Shown here piece after piece: positions 57,928 to 64,000 of a stretch of 64,000 nt of DNA (position 1 is the first letter of the stretch; each line of letters begins with the position of its first letter). The notes under the pieces are model-generated. The model did no database searches. It was not told where the DNA came from and worked only from the letters and a program-made list of their open reading frames with translations. The translations under genes were made by a program, and so were the position numbers. Source of the stretch: Bogoriella caseilytica (lineage in GTDB: Bacteria; Actinomycetota; Actinomycetes; Actinomycetales; Actinomycetaceae); contig NZ_RKHK01000001.1 in NCBI RefSeq assembly GCF_003752405.1, positions 1,860,001 through 1,924,000 of the forward strand, written 5' to 3'.

Positions 57928-60011
57928 CCGGACCGCCGGCGCTCGCGCGCCGCGAGCCAGAACTCATCGACTCGTGGCGTGACAACACGTGCGGAGAAGC
58001 TCTGCTCGAAGACCTCTCGGGCCCCGCGTTGGAGCGATGCGGTGGCGGCAGGGTCCGCGAGCAGGTGAGCCAAGGCGGCCTGGAGTTCTGCGCGGCCTCC
58101 CGGTGGGACGAGGACGCCGGCCTCCGGGGTCACCAGAGACGGTATGCCTCCCACTGTGGTGCTGATGATCGCGTTCCCGCGTGCCATGGCTTCGATGAGG
58201 AACATGGGCATGGCTTCATCGCGGGAGGGCAGGACCGCAATGGCAGCAGACTCCAGGAGTGCCATCAGCTCCCCGTGCGTCACGGGGCCAGGAACCTCGA
58301 TACCGGCCGGGAGGGGATCTGGGATGAGGTCGGCCTCCTGGACCGGGCCGGCGATCACCAGTCTCCAGCCCCGGGGCGAGAGGGCCTCCCACGCTTCGAT
58401 GAGCAGATCCGCCCCCTTGCGCCGCGTCACGGCGCCACCGAAGACGACCAGGCGCTCCTTGGAGCGCACCTGCGCCCCGGGGACCGCATTGGGGATCTGG
58501 ACAAGCAATGTGTGGGGAGCCAGCTCGAGCGCAGCTGCGGCCGACTCATCCGAGAGCACGTGCACTCCGTGGGCCTTGCGGAGCACCGAGCCCACCAGTG
58601 CGGCTCGCCGGGCAGCGAAGGCGGCGAAGGAGCTTCCGTGCAGCTGCGCGACCACGGTGTAACCCCGGGCGCGACCAAGCCGGAGCAGGCTTCCCTCGCG
58701 CAGGAAGGACCCGCCCTGGGACAGGTGCACGACCAGGACGGTGCGATCAGCGTGACGGGCGATCATGAGGCGCATGACCGCGCCGAGGTAGATCGCCAGC
58801 GCCGAGACCGGGTTGCTGGCTCCGCGTGACCGCAGCAGCTGAGGCTGGAAGTGCGGAAAATCCGTGTCGAGATAGGTGTTGATCACCTGCGTCATGCCGC
58901 CGGCGATCTCCCCCCGCCGGCCAACTTGGAGGGCCGTGAGAGGCTTGGCCTCGAGACGGCCCGAGAACTGCGTGTGCGCCTCGTCGAAGACCTGGTCGAT
59001 CTCGTGGCGAGCGGTGTCGAGCTTGTCCAGCAACTCGTCGCGTCGCTGCGTCACGGCGTCCAGCCAGTCGGTGACGTCGCCGCTGGATGCTTCGCTGGTG
59101 AGCGTGAGGTCGATTCCGGAGATCCCTGCGGCGGCAAAATGCCGTGCGATCTTGTCCGATCCATCGGTCAGCAGGGCCGCGGGCACGGACCCTTCGGTGA
59201 AGGCCGCGATCAGGACGTGGAGACGATCGCTGACCGTGAGCACGCTGCGCTGGTACTCCGCACGGAGGAGAGCTTCGCGATCGCCGTGCCGGCCGCCATC
59301 CCAGAGGAGGGCTTCTGCCCCGAGGCGGTGTGCCAACTCCGCAGTCTTGGGGTTGTCGCGAATCACCTGGGAGATGGCGACGATCCGCAGATGATGGCGT
59401 TCAGCCAGTGCTCGCACCGCATCGACCCAGAGCTGTGGTGTCGTGGCCCGGTCGGACCGCATCGAAACGACGACCGTGGCCCGGTCGGACCGGTCATCCT
59501 GCGGCCGGGGACTTCCTTCGCCGAAGGCGAGATCGGGCATGGTTCGGCCGGAGAGATAGGCGGCCGTCCGGGTGTCCCGCCATCGTGTCATCGTCGACAA
59601 GGAGATGGAGGGGCGCAGCAGAAACCGCGGGACGGCGGCGAAGTTTCGCGAGCCGGTGCCCACCCGGATGACCGGCTTGCCCCGCATTCTCGCCAGAGCA
59701 ACGACCGGCAGCATGGCCAGGTGCTCCTTCATTCCTGGGAGCGTGAGCTGGATCTCCCCTGGCTTGAAGACGTACGTGGCTTTCCCGAGCGCAGCCTGGC
59801 GCAGTGCTGCGGCATACCACCGGCGGAAGGAACGGTAGAGGCGGTCGGTGTCAGAGATGCCGAGAGCCTGGTCGTAGTCATCGGTACTGGAGCCGACGTA
59901 GATGTGCAGGTGACCGTGATCGCGGAGCCGGCGCAACAGCTGCCGCCTCAGGATGATGTCTCCGATGTTCTCGTGCTGGCCGACACCGGGCACGAAGATC
60001 GCTAGGCTCAT
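57924..60011 (-). CDS. Fusion of polysaccharide pyruvyltransferase-like and GT4 glycosyltransferase domains
   Basis: This single 695-residue reading frame joins two enzymes. Residues 1-~310 are a pyruvyltransferase-type domain (VGQHENIGDIILRRQLL, FKPGEIQLTLPG, VLTVSDRLHVLIAAFTEGSVPAALL), parallel to the protein at 55902-56960. A charged helical linker (~320-365, LDAVTQRRDELLDKLDTA) follows. The C-terminal ~330 residues are GT4 (RGEIAGGMTQVINTYL, VVFGGAVTRRKGADLLIEAWE, AIAVLPSRDEAMPMFLIEAMARGNAI). The frame is continuous, with no sign of a frameshift. It could add and pyruvylate a sugar in one protein, or the N-terminal domain may serve binding only. Confidence 0.88.
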   Translation of the reverse strand: MSLAIFVPGVGQHENIGDIILRRQLLRRLRDHGHLHIYVGSSTDDYDQALGISDTDRLYRSFRRWYAAALRQAALGKATYVFKPGEIQLTLPGMKEHLAMLPVVALARMRGKPVIRVGTGSRNFAAVPRFLLRPSISLSTMTRWRDTRTAAYLSGRTMPDLAFGEGSPRPQDDRSDRATVVVSMRSDRATTPQLWVDAVRALAERHHLRIVAISQVIRDNPKTAELAHRLGAEALLWDGGRHGDREALLRAEYQRSVLTVSDRLHVLIAAFTEGSVPAALLTDGSDKIARHFAAAGISGIDLTLTSEASSGDVTDWLDAVTQRRDELLDKLDTARHEIDQVFDEAHTQFSGRLEAKPLTALQVGRRGEIAGGMTQVINTYLDTDFPHFQPQLLRSRGASNPVSALAIYLGAVMRLMIARHADRTVLVVHLSQGGSFLREGSLLRLGRARGYTVVAQLHGSSFAAFAARRAALVGSVLRKAHGVHVLSDESAAAALELAPHTLLVQIPNAVPGAQVRSKERLVVFGGAVTRRKGADLLIEAWEALSPRGWRLVIAGPVQEADLIPDPLPAGIEVPGPVTHGELMALLESAAIAVLPSRDEAMPMFLIEAMARGNAIISTTVGGIPSLVTPEAGVLVPPGGRAELQAALAHLLADPAATASLQRGAREVFEQSFSARVVTPRVDEFWLAARERRRSG

Positions 60012-60015
60012 GGGC

Positions 60016-60978
60016 TCATCCGATCGGTGGTGTGGGGGAGCTCGCGATGGCTCGGCCGGTGGCGCGCAGGATGGTCTGGTCGGTCAGCTCATCGACCTCC
60101 ACTGCGGTGGCGATCCCGTGATCCGAGGCCAGCTGGGCGATCTGCGCCTGATGATCGTCGACGTGCTCGTCGCGCGACTTCCGGCGGATCGCGAGGATCG
60201 GTGACACTCCCAGGTCGAGAAGCCGCAGGAGGCTACCGACGCCAGCATGGCTGATGACGACGTCGGCCTCGGTGGCATATCGGTCGAAATCGGAAGCGGA
60301 CACCTGGCTGAAGTGCCTCCCCGGCAGTGCGCCGCCAGGCGTGGTGCAGCCTAATTGCCACACCGTGCGCTCATCAGCAAGACCCGTGGAGCGGATCGCG
60401 TCGATGAGCGCATCGAAGGCGTAGCCCTCGATCGTGCCGAGGGTGACGAAGAGCGAGGGCCTCTCCACTCTCGGTCGTGACACCGGTGTGACGGTGTGGA
60501 AGACGCTCGGGTGAGCCTGCCATCGTGCTCCTGCCCACGAGGGATGCTGGGTGTACAGACGGGCTGAGCGCGTCGCGGCAAGGATGCGTCCGGTGAGGGA
60601 CGGCCCGTCGACGCGGGACACGCTCTCGATGTACGTGGTGTCGATGCCCTGGAGCCGGGCCAGAGGGAGCGCGGCGACGGCTGGTGCCGCGCCCGTACTG
60701 ACCGCGGCGTCGAAGGACTCCCGGCGAAGGAGCTGGGCGATCGTGCGGGAAGCCTTGAGTACGCCCCGCCAGTCGCGCGGGCGGATGTAGGGGATGTAGC
60801 TGACTCGGCGACCCTGCAACAGCGATTCGCTCTGGGGTGTGCGAAAGGTCAGCCAGAGCGAGTCGTCACTGACGTCGAGTGTGGGGGCGAGACGGACGAG
60901 TTGCGCCAGGTGTCCTCCGGTGGAGGCCACGAGGAGGGCCTTCCGCGATGCTGATCCGGTCTTCCGGGTGGGCGCCAT
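60016..60978 (-). CDS. Alg14-Alg13-like fused glycosyltransferase
   Basis: This 320-residue protein combines an Alg14/PssD-like N-half (KALLVASTGGHLAQLVRLAP, FDAAVSTGAAPAVAALPLARLQG, TTYIESVSRV) with an Alg13/PssE-like C-half (PSLFVTLGTIEGYAFDALIDAI, YATEADVVISHAGVGSLLRLLDLG). Many bacteria encode the two as separate subunits. Here they form one chain. It would transfer the second sugar to the lipid-linked first sugar. Its ATG shares one base with the stop of the initiating transferase (TGATG), which supports a joint early step. Confidence 0.9.
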   Translation of the reverse strand: MAPTRKTGSASRKALLVASTGGHLAQLVRLAPTLDVSDDSLWLTFRTPQSESLLQGRRVSYIPYIRPRDWRGVLKASRTIAQLLRRESFDAAVSTGAAPAVAALPLARLQGIDTTYIESVSRVDGPSLTGRILAATRSARLYTQHPSWAGARWQAHPSVFHTVTPVSRPRVERPSLFVTLGTIEGYAFDALIDAIRSTGLADERTVWQLGCTTPGGALPGRHFSQVSASDFDRYATEADVVISHAGVGSLLRLLDLGVSPILAIRRKSRDEHVDDHQAQIAQLASDHGIATAVEVDELTDQTILRATGRAIASSPTPPIG

Positions 60979-62498
60979 CAGTATGCTCCGTTCGGTTTGA
61001 GGATGGCCCGAACGGTCTTGAACAGGATGACGATGTCCCCTGCCACCGACCAGTTCTCCACATAGCTGAGGTCGAGCCGGACACTTTCCTCCCACGAGAG
61101 GTCGCTCCGCCCCGAGATCTGCCAGGGGCCGGTGATCCCCGGTTTGGTCAGAAGCCGGCGGTGCACGTGCTCCTCGTAACTCGCGACTTCCTGCGCCAGT
61201 GGGGGCCGCGGCCCGACCAGGCTCATGGCGCCGCGCAGCACGTCCCAGAACTGCGGGAACTCGTCCAGGGAGTAGCGGCGGAGTACTGCGCCGACCCGGG
61301 TGACCCGCGGATCGCGCTTGAGCTTGAAGAGCGCCCCCGACCCCTCGTTCGCTTTCTCCAGCTCTCGGCGATGCTTCTCCGCGTCCGTGATCATCGAGCG
61401 GAATTTGTGCATGGTGAAGGTGCGGCCGTCCCGGCCCACACGCTGCTGGCGGAAGAAGACCGCGCCGCCGTCGTCGAGCTTGATGGCCAGCGCGATCACG
61501 GCGAAGGCCGGCAGCAGGATCAGGAGAGCGACGAATGATCCGAGGATGTCCACCAGGCGCTTGACCGCGTGGGCGAAGCCCGTGAACTCGGGTAGGTCCA
61601 CGTGCACCATCGGCAGGCCGCCCACCGGAGCCACGTGCATCCGCGGGCCGGCCACATCGGTCAGGCGCGGAACCACGATCAGTTCCACGGCCACCGTTTC
61701 CAGGTGCCACGCGAGTTGGCGAACGGTCTCGCGGGGGACGGAGCCGGTGACCATGACTGCGCCCACGCGGGGGTCGGTGGCGAGTGCCGGCAGATCGGAG
61801 AGAGGGATCCGGGGGAGCCCTTCTTCGGGGTTCTCGTCGTGGCCCAGCACCACGGCCCCGACCGGTAGGTAACCCGCGTGGGGCGCGCGCGCGAGCTCGG
61901 CGCGTGTCGTCTCCACTTCTGAGCTGCCGCCGACGATCACTGTTCCGAACATGGCGCGGGCACGCGCGCGGCGTGCGGAGAGTGCCAGGCGCCACCCGAA
62001 ACGCCCGGCGAGCAGGAGGGCCAGGCCGATGGGGAGTGCGGCGATGAAGTAGAGGCGCGATAGTTCGAGCTGGAGGAGGTAGGAGATGACCGCCACGGCA
62101 CCGAAGGCACCGACGGTGGACACCAGGACCCTGCGGTACTCCTCGATGCCGACGCCGAGGACCCGGCTGGAGCGGGAGTCCGTGGCCGCGAGGGCGATGA
62201 CCCAGACCAATTGGATGCCGAGCGCGGTGACCCCGTAGTGGACGGGGGCCCAGTTCGTGGCGACGTAGACGGAATCCTCGCCGAAGCGCAGGTACTGGGC
62301 TGCGATGAGGGCGGTCGCGATCATCACCACGTCCGTGGCGAAGACGCCGAAACGGAACCAGGAGAACCAGGCGATCGGTCGAACGTCGGTGCCGTCGAGA
62401 ACCGACGCGTCATGGGGGGTGGCCTGACGCGTCGCGGCCGACCTCGGCCCGCTGGCGCCCGCGGGGTGGCCGGGTGTCCGATCCCTCTCAGCAGTCAC
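60978..62498 (-). CDS. Initiating polyprenyl-phosphate sugar transferase
   Basis: This 506-residue membrane enzyme has four N-terminal helices and a CoA-binding-like middle domain (MFGTVIVGGSSEVETTRAEL). A fifth helix (LVDILGSFVALLILLPAFAVIALAI) leads to the C-terminal catalytic domain, with VFFRQQRVGRDGRTFTMHKFRSM, RRYSLDEFPQFWDVLRGAMSLVGPRP and KPGITGPWQISGRSDLSWEE. It transfers a hexose-1-phosphate to undecaprenyl phosphate, the first step of repeat-unit assembly. The start is a GTG with a weak ribosome binding site. It heads the minus-strand operon. Confidence 0.95.
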   Translation of the reverse strand: MTAERDRTPGHPAGASGPRSAATRQATPHDASVLDGTDVRPIAWFSWFRFGVFATDVVMIATALIAAQYLRFGEDSVYVATNWAPVHYGVTALGIQLVWVIALAATDSRSSRVLGVGIEEYRRVLVSTVGAFGAVAVISYLLQLELSRLYFIAALPIGLALLLAGRFGWRLALSARRARARAMFGTVIVGGSSEVETTRAELARAPHAGYLPVGAVVLGHDENPEEGLPRIPLSDLPALATDPRVGAVMVTGSVPRETVRQLAWHLETVAVELIVVPRLTDVAGPRMHVAPVGGLPMVHVDLPEFTGFAHAVKRLVDILGSFVALLILLPAFAVIALAIKLDDGGAVFFRQQRVGRDGRTFTMHKFRSMITDAEKHRRELEKANEGSGALFKLKRDPRVTRVGAVLRRYSLDEFPQFWDVLRGAMSLVGPRPPLAQEVASYEEHVHRRLLTKPGITGPWQISGRSDLSWEESVRLDLSYVENWSVAGDIVILFKTVRAILKPNGAY

Positions 62499-62586
62499 TG
62501 ATGTGCCACCAGATCTGTCGTCCGTATTCCCCCTGTTGTCGCGATGCTACAGACGGTTTGGCCGAAGGCCATGCCAACAAACTTCA

Positions 62587-63384
62587 CTATTCGTCCGACA
62601 CCAGTAAATGTTCCGGGAGATCCGCGGAAAACGGGTACCACTCGGCGAGTTCTCCGTGCACGATGTAGCGCTCGGCGGTGGACCAGAGCGGATGGCAGGT
62701 GGTGAGTGTGATATATCGGCCATTCGCTTCGGCGCCCACCTGGCCCGGAACCGGGGCGAGCACTTCCACCTGGTGTGGCTGCACGATGCGAGTCTCGGTC
62801 ACCTCGTAGACGAACCAGGCCTGCGCGCTGCGCACGATGAGCCGGTCACCGAGCTCGAGGGCGTCGATGTGCCGGAACGCAGCTCCGTAGGACTGGCGGT
62901 GCGCGCCGATGGCGAAGTTCCCCATCTCACCCGGCATCTGGGTCTCGCTGTACCGCCCGGCGGCACCGGTGTTGATCACGCTCATGGCGGAGCCCTCGCG
63001 GATGGGTAGGGCGTGGTCCGCACCCCAGCGCGGCACGTGCAGGCGGGCGAAGGGTTCGCCGTCGTCTGCGCGGGAAACTGCTGGTGGATCACCCTCGCCG
63101 GGCTCAGCAGACACGGGCTGGTCACCGTCGGCATCGGCATCGTCTGCGCTGGAATCCGGCACCGTCCAACTCTCCTCGAGCCGCTCCAGCGCTGCACGCT
63201 GTTCCTGGCCGGCCTCGTAGTCCGTCCAGACGAGGTTCCACACCACGAAGAGCCCCAGGACCACACCGGCTGTGACCAGGAGCTCCCCGACCACGAACAG
63301 CGGAGTGAGGCCGCGTGAACGGCGCCGGCGCACTCGTTGGCGCACGCGGCGCCGGCTAGGCCTGGGAGCCTCGGTGGCTGTCAC
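62587..63384 (-). CDS. srtE: Class E sortase, second copy
   Basis: This 265-residue sortase has a strongly basic N-terminus, one helix (~28-50), an acidic linker (DSSADDADADGDQP) and the catalytic barrel. His162 (IGAHRQSYG), Cys230 (TLTTCHPLW) and Arg239 (AERYIVHG) are present. It is clearly a paralogue of the sortase at 41953-42771. The GTG at 63384 has GAAGAGGAG upstream. It follows a tiny membrane protein and the end of a surface protein with an LSTTG signal, its probable dedicated substrate. Confidence 0.95.
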   Translation of the reverse strand: MTATEAPRPSRRRVRQRVRRRRSRGLTPLFVVGELLVTAGVVLGLFVVWNLVWTDYEAGQEQRAALERLEESWTVPDSSADDADADGDQPVSAEPGEGDPPAVSRADDGEPFARLHVPRWGADHALPIREGSAMSVINTGAAGRYSETQMPGEMGNFAIGAHRQSYGAAFRHIDALELGDRLIVRSAQAWFVYEVTETRIVQPHQVEVLAPVPGQVGAEANGRYITLTTCHPLWSTAERYIVHGELAEWYPFSADLPEHLLVSDE

Positions 63385-63406
63385 GGGGGATGGCTCCTCT
63401 TCCCAT

Positions 63407-63520
63407 TCAGGTCAGCAAAACGTATAGCAGGAAGCCTAATGTGAGAATGAGGATTGCGAGAGTTGAGAACTCCACTCGGCGCCAATACTTTTGGCGCTGG
63501 TGATAGGTCCTTTTGGCCAT
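63407..63520 (-). CDS. Tiny single-pass membrane protein before sortase
   Basis: This 37-residue protein has a basic start (MAKRTYHQRQKYWRRVEF) and one helix (STLAILILTLGFLLYVLL). The DNA here is much less GC-rich than its neighbours. An in-frame GTG at 63727 would give 106 residues, but the extra N-terminus is Pro-rich, has weak third-position GC bias, no ribosome binding site, and overlaps the surface-protein 3' end. The gene ends 22 bp before the sortase. A similar small membrane gene sits beside the first sortase. Confidence 0.55.
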   Translation of the reverse strand: MAKRTYHQRQKYWRRVEFSTLAILILTLGFLLYVLLT

Positions 63521-63687
63521 GGTTGCTACTTCCCGAGTATCGGTCGGCAACTGGTCCGCCGGCCCCGCAGCGTACGAGAGAAAGCCTAGGGGTTCAGGGG
63601 GTACCCCTGGCAAGGGTTCCGGAATGGGAATCGGCCGATGGTCGTCCGCGGCCTGTGCCGCGGCTACCGGCTGCTCGGCTTCGTTGC

Positions 63688-64000
63688 TCAGCGTGGCGTC
63701 TGGTGAGCTTGTGAGGTGAGGCGGCACCGCAGGGACGCACCGGCGGCCAAGAGGGCGATGGCGCAGACGGCCAGGACTGTGACGGACACGCCGGTGGTAC
63801 TGAGCGCGCCGTGGCGGGCCGGAGGGACCGGGCGCGGCGTTGTGTCTTGCGGTGGCGCGGCAACCCCCGCTGCAGGCAGGGTCTCCGGTCCAGGTGCGGG
63901 TTCCGGGTCTGTGCCGAGGGTTGGGGTCGGCGTGGGCTCGGCGCCGTCGGGTGGGACAGGCGTCGGCTCGGCGCCGTCGGGAACCGCCGAGAAGGAGATC
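63688..64000 (-). CDS. Sortase-anchored surface protein, C-terminal end (5' part outside window)
   Basis: On the minus strand one frame stays open from the window edge to TGA at 63688-63690, ~103 codons with no start inside the window. It encodes a Pro/Glu/Asp-rich stalk with two copies of a 10-residue unit (PDGAEPTPxP; the DNA copies at 63931 and 63961 match at 19 of 20 bases). After that come GALSTTG, a hydrophobic helix (VSVTVLAVCAIALLAAGASL) and a basic tail RCRLTSQ. This is a cell-wall sorting signal with LSTTG in place of LPxTG. The neighbouring class E sortase is its likely enzyme. Confidence 0.75.
   Translation of the reverse strand, partial: ISFSAVPDGAEPTPVPPDGAEPTPTPTLGTDPEPAPGPETLPAAGVAAPPQDTTPRPVPPARHGALSTTGVSVTVLAVCAIALLAAGASLRCRLTSQAHQTPR

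Noticed and set aside
1-64000. CRISPR arrays, tRNA/rRNA genes, insertion sequences, attachment sites, origin
   Set aside because: I looked for spaced direct repeats, cloverleaf-like segments in the larger intergenic gaps, transposase motifs and terminal repeats, and found none that stand up.

Overview
The window is high-GC DNA with tightly packed genes, many 1-8 bp ATGA/TGATG overlaps and GTG starts. It encodes a bacterial XPB helicase, a helicase-associated-domain protein, two class E sortases, a DUF4012 protein and several probable leaderless promoters. Together these point to an actinobacterium, most likely in or near the Micrococcales. The family cannot be fixed from the sequence alone. 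I see no rRNA, tRNA, CRISPR array, phage or insertion sequence.

Region 1 (1-2975): the end of an MFS transporter, then a sulfur-handling operon of a single-domain rhodanese and a CoA-disulfide-reductase/rhodanese fusion. The operon sits behind a perfect CsoR/CstR-type palindrome. Region 2 (3096-15464): an oligopeptide/dipeptide-type ABC transporter locus. It holds an Lrp/AsnC regulator with both permeases on one strand. Both ATPases, a GntR regulator, two paralogous TPR-like proteins, a lipoprotein binding protein, a second binding protein with no export signal, a 4-OT-like tautomerase without its N-terminal proline, and a D-2-hydroxyacid dehydrogenase lie on the other. Repeated Lrp-like sites link the divergent promoter region to the neighbourhood of the lipoprotein gene. 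This is the best candidate for an undescribed system. Region 3 (15594-22754): a PucR regulator divergent from a catabolic operon (aldehyde dehydrogenase, class III aminotransferase, ThDP enzyme, MDR dehydrogenase). Region 4 (22791-29970): an alpha-glucoside uptake and hydrolysis operon with a ROK regulator and a candidate operator.

Region 5 (30158-41891): housekeeping and stress genes (purU, NYN protein, lactonase, lipoprotein, XPB helicase, helicase-associated protein, cold-shock protein). A roughly 3.7 kb block interrupts them. It contains a decayed arsenic-resistance remnant and an efflux pump/FMN reductase/TetR module. Region 6 (41953-46855): a class E sortase with a small membrane partner, a HAD phosphatase, an MFS/MarR pair, a tiny LPSTG surface protein and a CAP-domain lipoprotein.

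Region 7 (46852-62498): a Wzx/Wzy-type exopolysaccharide locus. It has a low-molecular-weight tyrosine phosphatase, DUF4012 protein, wall-anchor-like protein, tyrosine autokinase, polymerase, flippase, glycosyltransferases, two pyruvyltransferase-like proteins (one fused to a GT4 glycosyltransferase), an Alg14-Alg13 fusion and the initiating sugar transferase. Region 8 (62587-64000): a second class E sortase, a tiny membrane protein and the C-terminal end of a sortase-anchored surface protein that runs out of the window.
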